Shown here piece after piece: positions 53,119 to 61,676 of a DNA stretch of 64,000 bases. The notes beneath the pieces are model-generated. The model saw only the letters and a program-made list of their open reading frames with translations. It was not told where the DNA came from and made no database searches. The position numbers were made by a program, and so were the translations under genes. Source of the stretch: Betaproteobacteria bacterium (GTDB lineage: Bacteria > Pseudomonadota > Gammaproteobacteria > Burkholderiales > Burkholderiaceae_D); the NCBI GenBank assembly GCA_025362735.1, contig JANYFL010000062.1, positions 1-64,000 on the forward strand. The letters are read 5' to 3'. Position 1 is the stretch's first letter; every line of letters begins with the position of its first letter.

Positions 53119-54788
53119 TGAAGACTGAAGCAAAGGAATTTGAGATGACTCAGAGAATGATAGATGCCGATGCACTGAATATATTAGGCGAGGTGCTATG
53201 GCACTCAACCACGTCTGATCCGTCGATTGTCACAGTCAGCCAGAGTCATGAACGCGAAATTCTGAAACATGCAAATCACTATCTTCGTCATGAAAGTCCA
53301 GAACCTATACGGTTTCTTGAAGTAGCAGCATATGCCCATATCACTGGTTACCTGCTGGCTGAGAAGCAAGGCTGGGAAGTAACCCTCTCCGACATATCGG
53401 TAGAGACATTGGCCCTTGGTGCTAAAACAGCAAAGGAAAACGGGCTCAATGCAGATCGGGTCCGTCGGGTTGCCGTTGATTTTCACGATCTGCCATTTCC
53501 GAGCAGAGCTTTCGACATTGTCTATATCTGCTCTGCCTTGCACCACACCTTACGGTGGCAAATTGTGCTCAATGAATTGTTGCGTGTCACTGCCGGTGGC
53601 GGCATCCTGATTCTGGAAAATGAGCCCTGCTATCGGGATTTCTGCTTTTATAAGTTTGCGACCAACCGGCCCGGTACTTTCCGTCCAGTCGAAACGGAAC
53701 TTGATCGGCAAGGCATCCTGAAAACCATTGCAGAGCCCTACCCAGGCAGTCGGCCAGAGATGTTATTTGGGATGATTGAGAATCAAAAAATGCCCTTGTC
53801 AGAAATACTCGATATTCTCGGTAGTGGCGGCACGATTGAAAGCCTGACCATCGATTCTGCAGTTCTGATGTCCCCTTTCGACCACACGATCCTTGCTGCT
53901 CAAGGTTCATGGCGAACGCTGGCATCTCTACCGAAAATGGTTGAGAAAGAGCTTTCTGAAAGGCTAGGGAATGTACAAAAATTTCTTACCGAGACCGACA
54001 AAGCTCTGGGCATTAAGCTCCCCCACACCGCAGAAATTACCGAGATGGCAAGCCGCGTCACGCGTCGCATTCGTGCACTTCGGGGACCAACCCTCTGGGA
54101 TCAAGCATCAAGCCTACTCAGCAGAGCCCCCGGTCTTGGTAAAATGGCGACACAAATTCTCAGACGCCTAAAATCAAAAACTGCAGCCGAAAACCGTAGC
54201 CACCAAATTGCGATAGCAGAAATTTTTGGTGGCCCGATTACAGTCATTGTTCGAAAGCAAGTGAATGACAGCCCGCGAGATGAGCCCGCCCGCTTGAATT
54301 ATGCCCATGGCAGTCGAAAGGGCGTCTTGATTGGCTATCCACCCAAGCTCAATCGCGTACTCGATCTTAGTTACGACTTGGTGCCTGACATTCAAAACGT
54401 ATCACCAGACCAAATCCGGAATCATTTCGCGCCAGAACATTGGCGCCTCGATAACAACGCCAGCCTCCAGTATCTGATCCAGCTCGACTCAACAGCTCGC
54501 ATCAAGCCACTTGTTTTGGACAAGCCGGGACATTTGATTGTGCTGCTGCGTGTCTACGGAGCCCCTTCAGATAGCCCGTTCCGAATTGAGTTGGTAATCG
54601 ATCAACAAATCAGCGCCAGTGTTGACGTACATCAACCCGAGTCCTTTCTGCTCAGAAGCGAGGGGCATATAGACAGTATGACGCCTACGATTGAGCTTCG
54701 TATTCGCGATCTCAGCGGCACATTGCCGATGACTATGCCAACTGTGACCGTTGCTGCAGCGCGGGTTGTCTGCATTCCAGAGGAATGA
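53118..54788 (+). CDS. SAM-dependent methyltransferase with an unknown C-terminal domain
   Basis: About 556 residues. Residues about 60-180 form a class I methyltransferase domain: VTLSDISVETLALGAKTA marks the SAM-binding acidic strand, and AFDIVYICSALHHTLRW with GGGILILENEP are the later strands. The middle part is basic and helical. The last 150 residues, with DLSYDLVPDIQNVSPD and a strand-rich end, look like a beta-sandwich that I cannot name. The ATG at 53118 overlaps the stop of the giant gene by one base (TGATG). A role in methylating the glycan of this cluster is inferred from position only. Confidence 0.8.
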   Translation: MKTEAKEFEMTQRMIDADALNILGEVLWHSTTSDPSIVTVSQSHEREILKHANHYLRHESPEPIRFLEVAAYAHITGYLLAEKQGWEVTLSDISVETLALGAKTAKENGLNADRVRRVAVDFHDLPFPSRAFDIVYICSALHHTLRWQIVLNELLRVTAGGGILILENEPCYRDFCFYKFATNRPGTFRPVETELDRQGILKTIAEPYPGSRPEMLFGMIENQKMPLSEILDILGSGGTIESLTIDSAVLMSPFDHTILAAQGSWRTLASLPKMVEKELSERLGNVQKFLTETDKALGIKLPHTAEITEMASRVTRRIRALRGPTLWDQASSLLSRAPGLGKMATQILRRLKSKTAAENRSHQIAIAEIFGGPITVIVRKQVNDSPRDEPARLNYAHGSRKGVLIGYPPKLNRVLDLSYDLVPDIQNVSPDQIRNHFAPEHWRLDNNASLQYLIQLDSTARIKPLVLDKPGHLIVLLRVYGAPSDSPFRIELVIDQQISASVDVHQPESFLLRSEGHIDSMTPTIELRIRDLSGTLPMTMPTVTVAAARVVCIPEE

Positions 54789-54965
54789 TTTTTTCTTTAT
54801 CTGTTTTTTTTAATACCGCGATGAATCAAAACTTTTTTTGTTTTTGTTGGGCATAAAAAATTTGTGAAGGCATTTCGATGAAACCAACCGATAGCACGGC
54901 ATTTTTCGTCAGTATTTGGAACCTAGTCAAAAAGTTAAGATGACTCCCTTACTAATAAAAAATCC

Positions 54966-55820
54966 ATGAAAATCATCATCGTTGGCGCATCCGGCTATCT
55001 CGGCAGGAAAATTTTTGCGAAAGCCACAGAGCTGGGCAAAGCAATCGGCACCAGTACCACTGGATCCTTCTCTTTGGTACAGCTTGACCTCAGCGAAGCT
55101 GATCGATTTGACTATACGATTCTGGAATCTGGCGACCTCGTATTGCTTGCCGCTGCTATCTCATCTCCCGATATTTGTGCGAAGGAACACCAACGTGCCT
55201 GGCTCGCGAATGTCGCTGGCACTTCAATATTTATTGATCGCGCTCTGGCGGCCGGGGCGCGCGTTGCATTCTTTTCCAGTGATACGGTTTATGGTGAAAA
55301 GGATAAGACTTTTGGCGAAGAAGAGTCTTGTTCACCGCTCGGCGAATACGCAATCATGAAGCACGAAATTGAACAACGATATCTTGGCATAGAGGGTTTC
55401 AAAACACTGCGACTATCTTATATTTTCTCTGCTGAGGACAAGTTTACAAAGTATCTATTGCAGTGTGCCCGGTCAGTTGTAACTGCTGAAATTTTTGCCC
55501 CGTTTGACCGAGCCGTTATATATCGAGATGATGTTGTAGAGGCTTCATTGAATCTGGCTAAACAGTGGAATCAAATTAATTCTCAGGTCATTAATTTTGC
55601 GGGTCCATCAGTGGTCAGCCGCGTAGATTTTGCAAAGACTATTATCCAAGCCGCAGGTCTGAGTTTGGATTTGAAAATCATTGAGCCCGAGCCAGAGTTT
55701 TTTGCGAAAAGACCTCACATCATCAACATGACATCAACGCATTTACCAAGCTTGCTGAATCGCAAGCCGCTCTCGTTAGCAGAAGCGGCCAATATCGAAT
55801 TTAGTTCGGAGAGAAAGTGA
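54966..55820 (+). CDS. NAD(P)-dependent sugar reductase/epimerase (RfbD-like SDR, candidate DmhB role)
   Basis: This 284-residue extended short-chain dehydrogenase shows IIIVGASGYLGRKIF for nucleotide binding, FFSSDTVYGEKDKTF and the catalytic pair in GEYAIMKHEIE. It resembles dTDP-4-dehydrorhamnose reductases, but a complete rhamnose set already exists upstream. Placed directly before a GDP-mannose-dehydratase-like gene and three GDP-heptose genes, it is a good candidate to reduce a 4-keto-6-deoxy-heptose. That assignment is inference. It follows a 177-base AT-rich gap, so may start its own transcript, and its stop overlaps the next start (TGATG). Confidence 0.84.
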   Translation: MKIIIVGASGYLGRKIFAKATELGKAIGTSTTGSFSLVQLDLSEADRFDYTILESGDLVLLAAAISSPDICAKEHQRAWLANVAGTSIFIDRALAAGARVAFFSSDTVYGEKDKTFGEEESCSPLGEYAIMKHEIEQRYLGIEGFKTLRLSYIFSAEDKFTKYLLQCARSVVTAEIFAPFDRAVIYRDDVVEASLNLAKQWNQINSQVINFAGPSVVSRVDFAKTIIQAAGLSLDLKIIEPEPEFFAKRPHIINMTSTHLPSLLNRKPLSLAEAANIEFSSERK

Positions 55821-56839
55821 TGGCAATAAAAAATAAACGTGCATTCATTACCGGTATTACCGGAATGGTTGGTTCACATCTGGCAGATTATCTGCTTGAG
55901 CATACCGACTGGGAGATCTACGGGCTGTGCAGATGGCGCAGTCCACTGGATAACATTTCGCATCTACTACCACGAATCAATAGCAGTGATCGTATCCATT
56001 TGGTTTACGGTGATTTGCGTGATTATTTATCGATACATGAGGCAGTAAAGAAAGCCGCTCCAGACTTTGTATTTCATTTGGCTGCACAGAGCTATCCCAA
56101 GACCAGTTTTGATTCGCCCCTGGATACACTTGAGACTAATGTACAAGGTACTGCAAACGTTTTGGAAGCCTTGCGTAAGAATGACATCAACGCGATTACA
56201 CATGTTTGCGCTTCTTCGGAAGTTTTCGGCCGGGTTCCTCGGGAAAAACTGCCTATTGACGAAGAATGTACCTTCCATCCAGCCTCACCTTATGCAATTT
56301 CTAAAGTTGGGACTGACTTGCTCGGGCGCTATTATGCGGAGGCCTACAAGATGACGGTTATGACAACGCGCATGTTCACGCATACCGGGCCGCGTCGTGG
56401 TGATGTATTTGCTGAGTCTACTTTTGCCAAGCAAATCGCAATGATTGAAGCTGGCATTATTCCACCCGTTGTTAAAACGGGCAATCTTGACTCATTGCGC
56501 ACCTTTGCTGATGTGCGTGATGCCGTTCGTGCTTACTACATGCTTGTGACGGTAAACCCGATCCCGGCAGCCTATTACAATATCGGTGGTACCTATACCT
56601 GCACGATCGCTGACATGTTAAGAACGCTAATCTCAATGTCCACCATAAAAGACATCAAGGTTGAAACCGATCCCGAGCGGCTCCGACCCATTGATGCCGA
56701 CCTGCAAGTACCGAACACAGCCAAGTTTGCGGCCATTACCGGATGGCAGCCAGTGATCCCATTTGAGCAGACCATGAAAGATTTGCTGGAATATTGGCGT
56801 GAACGCGTGCAATCGGGTCAAGCTTTTCTGACTCGTTAA
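55820..56839 (+). CDS. GDP-mannose/GDP-heptose 4,6-dehydratase-like SDR
   Basis: About 339 residues of the GDP-mannose 4,6-dehydratase/reductase family: FITGITGMVGSHLADYL, YGDLRDYLSIHEAV, FHLAAQSYPKTSFDSPLDT, CASSEVFGRV, and the catalytic YAISKVGTDLLGRYY. In this operon the likely substrate is GDP-D-glycero-D-manno-heptose made by the next three genes, as for DmhA of Yersinia and the comparable Campylobacter enzyme; GDP-mannose cannot be excluded. It overlaps the preceding gene by one base and is 3 bp before the kinase gene. Confidence 0.87.
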   Translation: MAIKNKRAFITGITGMVGSHLADYLLEHTDWEIYGLCRWRSPLDNISHLLPRINSSDRIHLVYGDLRDYLSIHEAVKKAAPDFVFHLAAQSYPKTSFDSPLDTLETNVQGTANVLEALRKNDINAITHVCASSEVFGRVPREKLPIDEECTFHPASPYAISKVGTDLLGRYYAEAYKMTVMTTRMFTHTGPRRGDVFAESTFAKQIAMIEAGIIPPVVKTGNLDSLRTFADVRDAVRAYYMLVTVNPIPAAYYNIGGTYTCTIADMLRTLISMSTIKDIKVETDPERLRPIDADLQVPNTAKFAAITGWQPVIPFEQTMKDLLEYWRERVQSGQAFLTR

Positions 56840-56842
56840 AGC

Positions 56843-57868
56843 ATGGGCCTGATTATTCGCGCACGTGCGCCATTGCGCCTGGGTTTAGCTGGTGGCGGAA
56901 CTGACGTTTCCCCCTATTGTGATATTCATGGTGGATATGTTCTCAATGCGGCGATTGATCGCTATGCCTATGCTGTCATCAGGACACTCGATGAACCTTA
57001 TGTACGATTTCTGGCTAGTGATCAACAATTAGAGGTGACTCAAGCTATTGACGCACCCTTGTCTCTGGATGGTCGACTTGACCTGCACAAGGCGGTCTAT
57101 AACGAAATTATCCACCGTTATAACAACGGCAAAGCGATAGCTCTCGAACTCAGCACTTTTTGCGAGGCCCCAGCAGGTTCAGGTTTAGGATCATCCTCTA
57201 CCCTGGTCGTTGTCATGATTCGGGCATTTGTCGAGCTACTTAATCTGCCGGTGGATGATTACACGATTGCGCGACTGGCTTACAAAATCGAGCGCATCGA
57301 TTGTGGTTTGCAAGGGGGCAGACAAGACCAATATTCGGCAACCTTCGGTGGTTTCAATTTCATGGAGTTTTACTTGAATGAACGTGCAGTCGTTAACCCT
57401 TTGCGCATCAAGACATGGATCATCTGCGAACTTGAGGCATCGCTGATTTTGTTTTACACCGGTATTTCCAGAGAATCAGCCAAGATCATTGCAGACCAGT
57501 CGGGAAATGTCAGAGCAGGTGATGTTGATGCAATGCATGGTATTAAGAATGAAGCCTTATTGATGAAGGAGTGCCTGCTCAAGGGTGATTTTGATGGATT
57601 GGTCAGTTCACTGCAGCAAGGCTGGGAAAGTAAAAAGCGCTCAGCCAAGAGCGTATCCAATGAACATATCGACGAAATTTATGACGCCGCCATTAAAGCC
57701 GGAGCGCGGGCCGGCAAAGTGTCCGGTGCCGGTGGTGGTGGTTTCATGATGTTTTTTGTGCCTCCGGAAAAACGCATGAACGTGACCAGAAGTCTTGGTC
57801 AGTTCAATGGCCAAATCAGTAACGCGCATTTCACCAAACACGGGACGCAAGCCTGGAGAATTGTATGA
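56843..57868 (+). CDS. hddA: D-glycero-D-manno-heptose 7-phosphate kinase (GHMP family)
   Basis: The 341-residue GHMP kinase starts IIRARAPLRLGLAGGGTDVS, with the ATP loop EAPAGSGLGSSSTLVVV and the C-terminal GAGGGGFMMFF motif. Members with this N-terminus phosphorylate heptose-7-phosphate at C1 (HddA) in the GDP-heptose route; related fucokinase-like enzymes are the alternative. The neighbours decide: gmhA follows with a 4-nt overlap and hddC after it. Length is typical. Confidence 0.9.
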   Translation: MGLIIRARAPLRLGLAGGGTDVSPYCDIHGGYVLNAAIDRYAYAVIRTLDEPYVRFLASDQQLEVTQAIDAPLSLDGRLDLHKAVYNEIIHRYNNGKAIALELSTFCEAPAGSGLGSSSTLVVVMIRAFVELLNLPVDDYTIARLAYKIERIDCGLQGGRQDQYSATFGGFNFMEFYLNERAVVNPLRIKTWIICELEASLILFYTGISRESAKIIADQSGNVRAGDVDAMHGIKNEALLMKECLLKGDFDGLVSSLQQGWESKKRSAKSVSNEHIDEIYDAAIKAGARAGKVSGAGGGGFMMFFVPPEKRMNVTRSLGQFNGQISNAHFTKHGTQAWRIV

Positions 57869-58449
57869 GGGACTATATTTCTGCCCAAATTTCCGAAGCA
57901 CAAAGAATTGTTTCGGGCATGCTGGCAGACCAGCAGTTGTTATCGACCCTAGAAGTTACGGCGCGCGCATGCATTGATTGCATGAAGCAAGGCCGAAAAA
58001 TATTACTGGCGGGCAATGGTGGCAGCGCCGCAGATGCGCAGCATATTGCGGGAGAGTTTGTGAGCCGGTTCGCCTTTGATCGTCCCGGTTTGCCCGCTAT
58101 TGCCTTGACGACCGACACCTCCATCCTGACCGCAATTGGTAACGATTACGGATATGAAAATCTTTTTGCTCGCCAAGTCCAGGCACTCGGCAATGCCGGA
58201 GACGTTTTCATTGCTTACTCTACTTCTGGAAAATCACCCAATATTATGCGAGCTTTGGAAGAGGCACGAAAAAAAGCGCTCGTCTGTATTGGACTGACGG
58301 GGAATCGTGGTGGCCCCATGTTGGATTTATGTGACTACCTTCTTGCCGTTCCTTCGAGTGATACGCCGAAAATACAAGAAGGCCATCTTATACTCGGGCA
58401 CATTCTCTGTGGTTTGGTAGAGAGGGCTCTCTTCAAAGCGCCCGAGTGA
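57865..58449 (+). CDS. gmhA: Sedoheptulose 7-phosphate isomerase
   Basis: This 194-residue SIS-domain protein has the GmhA signature LAGNGGSAADAQHIAGE, then SRFAFDRPGLPAIALTTDT, TAIGNDYGYENLF and FIAYSTSGKSPNIMRAL. It converts sedoheptulose-7-phosphate to D-glycero-D-manno-heptose-7-phosphate in the cytoplasm. Start and stop overlap its neighbours (ATGA with hddA, TGATG with hddC), a tight operon. This may be a second gmhA, since most Gram-negatives keep one for the LPS core elsewhere; that copy is not visible here. Confidence 0.95.
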   Translation: MRDYISAQISEAQRIVSGMLADQQLLSTLEVTARACIDCMKQGRKILLAGNGGSAADAQHIAGEFVSRFAFDRPGLPAIALTTDTSILTAIGNDYGYENLFARQVQALGNAGDVFIAYSTSGKSPNIMRALEEARKKALVCIGLTGNRGGPMLDLCDYLLAVPSSDTPKIQEGHLILGHILCGLVERALFKAPE

Positions 58450-59141
58450 TGCAAGCGATCATTTTGGCCGGTGGTTTTGGTACACGCCTGCGCGAGCTTG
58501 TCCCTGACTTGCCGAAACCAATGGCACCGGTCAATGGGCGCCCATTTCTTGAGATTTTGCTTGCATCTCTTTCACAAAATGGTTTCAGGCATGTAGTTCT
58601 TTCTTTGGGTTTCATGGCGGATAAGATTTCCGGTCACATTGGCAAACAGTTTGCTGGAATGGAAATGTCTTATGTTAAGGAAGAAAAGCCACTAGGGACC
58701 GGGGGCGGTGTTCGACTGGCGATGTCCCAATGTCATGAAGATCACGTTTTTGTCTTTAATGGCGACACGTTTCTTGATCTGGAAGTAAGCGCGCTAGAAC
58801 AGCAATGGCAACAGAACCGTCGCCCGATTATAGTAGGGCGGGAAGTTCCCGATACTGCACGATATGGACGGCTTCTATATGAGCAGCACCGTGTGACAGG
58901 TTTTACTGAGAAAGGTATTTCTGGTCCCGGCTTAATCAATGCTGGTTGTTACGTATTCAGTCAAGGTCTTTTGAATGATTTTGCGTTAGGTTCATCATTT
59001 TCTCTAGAGACAGATTTTTTAGCCAAGTTGATTAATCAAACCCAAGTTGATTTGTTTGTTACTACTGGCCAATTCATTGATATTGGCATACCCGAGGATT
59101 ATCAACGTGCGCAAACGGAATTAGCCAAATTCTGTGCATAA
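58449..59141 (+). CDS. hddC: D-glycero-D-manno-heptose 1-phosphate guanylyltransferase
   Basis: About 230 residues of nucleotidyltransferase fold: AIILAGGFGTRLRELVPD with the metal and nucleotide loop, PKPMAPVNGRPFLEILL, EEKPLGTGGGVRLAMSQ and VFNGDTFLDLEV. HddC makes GDP-D-glycero-D-manno-heptose; the similar ManC-type enzymes are longer. The combination with hddA and gmhA makes HddC the best call. The intermediate phosphatase GmhB is not encoded in this operon. It is the last gene of the set, 51 bp before the next glycosyltransferase. Confidence 0.9.
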   Translation: MQAIILAGGFGTRLRELVPDLPKPMAPVNGRPFLEILLASLSQNGFRHVVLSLGFMADKISGHIGKQFAGMEMSYVKEEKPLGTGGGVRLAMSQCHEDHVFVFNGDTFLDLEVSALEQQWQQNRRPIIVGREVPDTARYGRLLYEQHRVTGFTEKGISGPGLINAGCYVFSQGLLNDFALGSSFSLETDFLAKLINQTQVDLFVTTGQFIDIGIPEDYQRAQTELAKFCA

Positions 59142-59192
59142 ATCAGCCCCCACGTTTCTTGACTGCAGCAAAAAATAAACCCACCAACTTCA

Positions 59193-60176
59193 TTGACTTA
59201 CAAATTGGACTCTAAAACCGTCTCAGTTGCTCTCTGTACCCACAACGGTGCTGCGTTCATTGACGAACAACTGCAAACTATTTATTTTGGCTCAGTCCAG
59301 CCAACTGAAACAGTGGTATGCGATGATTTATCTGTTGATCAGACCTGCAAGATAGTTTCTGTGTGGATGTCCAATCAGCCAAGCATTCGCCTGATACAGA
59401 ACAATCCGATACTGGGCGTGACAAAAAATTTTGAGAAAGCATTGTCACTGACTACTGGTGAAATTATTTTTCTCTGCGACCAAGATGACAAGTGGCATCC
59501 TGACAAACTTTCAATTATCGTCGCTACTTTTGAAAGGCGTTCAGACTTACTATTGATCCATTCCGACGCAAGATTGGTAGATGCTAGTGGTGCCAGCATA
59601 AATTGTTCGCTCTTTCAAGCGCTTGAAGTTTCCAAGAATGAAATGGATCAGATCAGAAGCGGCAACGCCTTCAATGCGTTGATGCGACATAACCTGGTCA
59701 CGGGAGCTACTGCCGCATTTCGCCGCAGTCTTCTGACTGCGGCGCTTCCAATTCCTGCAGAATGGGTGCATGACGAATGGCTGGCAATCATTGCATCTGC
59801 AATTGGAAAAGTTGATTTTCTAAATGAGATGCTGATTGATTACCGGCAACATGGTAGAAATCAAATTGGCATGCGCAAACTGACGTTAACAGAAAAAATT
59901 AAAAAGGCATTTACTTCTCGCCCTAACTTTCATCTTAAGCAGGTGCGTCGTACCGAAGTTCTACTGGAGCGATTGCTTTCATTAGGTCCATTGGTTCCCC
60001 CCAGACGAATAGATATGGTGAGAGTCAAACTATTGCACCATAAGATTTGCGCACAATACCCCACTAACAGGCTGAGACGAATCGTACCTATCTTGTGCGA
60101 GATTCTGACAGGACGGTATTCTCAATACTCAACAGGCTTAAGAAGTATTATTCGCGATCTGTTTGAGCCAGCGTAA
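59193..60176 (+). CDS. Family 2 glycosyltransferase
   Basis: About 327 residues of GT-A fold: VSVALCTHNGAAFIDEQL at the N-terminus, VVCDDLSVDQT, the DXD-like IIFLCDQDDKWHPDKL, and VHDEWLAIIASAIG. It probably adds a sugar to the growing repeat unit on the cytoplasmic face; donor unknown, rhamnose being plausible given this subfamily's resemblance to rhamnosyltransferases. No ATG is available: TTG at 59193 or TTG at 59205 must serve, and neither has a clear ribosome site. Its end overlaps the flippase gene by 14 nt. Confidence 0.85.
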   Translation: MTYKLDSKTVSVALCTHNGAAFIDEQLQTIYFGSVQPTETVVCDDLSVDQTCKIVSVWMSNQPSIRLIQNNPILGVTKNFEKALSLTTGEIIFLCDQDDKWHPDKLSIIVATFERRSDLLLIHSDARLVDASGASINCSLFQALEVSKNEMDQIRSGNAFNALMRHNLVTGATAAFRRSLLTAALPIPAEWVHDEWLAIIASAIGKVDFLNEMLIDYRQHGRNQIGMRKLTLTEKIKKAFTSRPNFHLKQVRRTEVLLERLLSLGPLVPPRRIDMVRVKLLHHKICAQYPTNRLRRIVPILCEILTGRYSQYSTGLRSIIRDLFEPA

Positions 60177-61668
60177 ACGACTCCATACACTTAGATCATC
60201 TTCCTTGTTGGCCACTTCATCCCCACTGCGCAACTTTGCCTACAATCTAGTGGGACAGTTGCTGCCAATGCTGGTGGCACTGGGTTCGCTACCACTGCTG
60301 GTACGTTATGCGGGTACGGACCGGCTTGGCTACCTTGGCCTTGCCTGGGCATTGATTGGGTACTTCGCACTACTTGATCTCGGCTTATCGCGCGTGGTCA
60401 CGCGGCGCATCGCGCTCGCACACACTCAGCAACAACTTGTAGAAGAAGCTTTGATGGTGAAGCAGTTGTGTCTGCGTCTGTTTATTGCTGTGGCATTGAT
60501 TGCCTTTTTATTAGCACTTCTGATTCCAGCGCAATGGGTCATCGGTAAAGGCGCATCAATAATTCTACTCAATGAAGCTACCATCGCGTTGCCCATCTTA
60601 TGGGCAACCGTACCCGCAACGGTTGTTACTGGTCTGCTACGCGGAGTGCTGGAAGGCCAACAGAGATTCGCGCGGGCCAATTTGTTGCGCGGTGGATTCG
60701 GGATCTGGAGTTTTGCCGCACCGGTTGCCGTACTGCCTTGGTCGCATGAATTACCGGCACTCACCATCGCCATCGCAGTGGGCCGCTATCTGGCTTTATT
60801 GGCTCATATTTATATCGCGTTCACTACGTTGCCAAGATCACCGTCAGAGTCGACCGCTTCAACTTCGATCATCAGTGACTATTGGGCCATGATCAAAGAA
60901 GGAAGCTGGCTTACTATTTCAAATGTCGTCGGACCGGTGATGGTCACTTTTGACCGGTTTGCAGTAGCCGCGATTATTTCGCTGGCAGCGGCTGGCTTTT
61001 ATTTTGTACCGCAGGAACTTGCACTACGTCTCTTGATTATCCCCTCTGCCATTGCGACGACGATCTTTCCTATGCTGGCAATATCGTCGCGCAATATCAG
61101 CGCCCATCGTGAAATTCCAAATCAGGCTCTGTTAGCCACGGTCATTGCCAGCCTGCCTGCATGTGTAATTCTTGCGGGGTTTGCTGAACCGGGATTGAGA
61201 ATCTGGATGGGTTCCGCATTTGCAGAAACAAGTGCGCCCATCATGACCGTCTTAGCAATTGGACTTTTCGCAAATTGCTGTGCTCAAATTCCATTTGCCT
61301 GGATCCAGGCATCAGGCCGCGCAGACATTACTGGAAAACTGCATTTGCTCCAGCTGCCGATCTATTGCGTACTCATGCCGCTGCTGACCTGGTATTTTGG
61401 TCTCCTGGGTACCGCTTGGTGCTGGACACTACGTGCACTGGCAGACAGTATTTTGCAACTGGGTGCAGCAAAACGACTCTTCCCTCAAGTCAACATAGCA
61501 GATGGCCTTTCTGCACTGAGCGTAGGCATTGCGACGATGCTTTTTGTTTACATTTTTGTTCATCTGCAATACAGTCCGTGGCGCTGGATCGGCTTGACCT
61601 TGGCGCTCTGTGTAACTGCCACTATGTGCCTGCGCTGGTCCAAACGATTGCGCCAATCTCTTTATTGA
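60163..61668 (+). CDS. Polysaccharide flippase (Wzx/MOP superfamily)
   Basis: The 501-residue protein has about 12 to 14 hydrophobic helices throughout and begins with the family pattern NFAYNLVGQLLPMLVALGSLPLLV followed by YAGTDRLGYLGLAW, seen in RfbX-like flippases (read here in two parts). It would move undecaprenyl-linked oligosaccharide units across the inner membrane. Its presence beside the Wzm/Wzt exporter is unusual because the two normally serve different pathways. The start codon is TTG at 60163, inside the end of the preceding gene. No wzy polymerase is seen in the window. Confidence 0.87.
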   Translation: MSQRKRLHTLRSSSLLATSSPLRNFAYNLVGQLLPMLVALGSLPLLVRYAGTDRLGYLGLAWALIGYFALLDLGLSRVVTRRIALAHTQQQLVEEALMVKQLCLRLFIAVALIAFLLALLIPAQWVIGKGASIILLNEATIALPILWATVPATVVTGLLRGVLEGQQRFARANLLRGGFGIWSFAAPVAVLPWSHELPALTIAIAVGRYLALLAHIYIAFTTLPRSPSESTASTSIISDYWAMIKEGSWLTISNVVGPVMVTFDRFAVAAIISLAAAGFYFVPQELALRLLIIPSAIATTIFPMLAISSRNISAHREIPNQALLATVIASLPACVILAGFAEPGLRIWMGSAFAETSAPIMTVLAIGLFANCCAQIPFAWIQASGRADITGKLHLLQLPIYCVLMPLLTWYFGLLGTAWCWTLRALADSILQLGAAKRLFPQVNIADGLSALSVGIATMLFVYIFVHLQYSPWRWIGLTLALCVTATMCLRWSKRLRQSLY

Positions 61669-61676
61669 TCTCCTGG

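Noticed and set aside
61275-61676. Long N-terminal extension of the Cys-ribbon methyltransferase
   Set aside because: It would overlap the flippase gene by about 390 nt; the ATG at 61677 starts directly before the conserved Cys domain.
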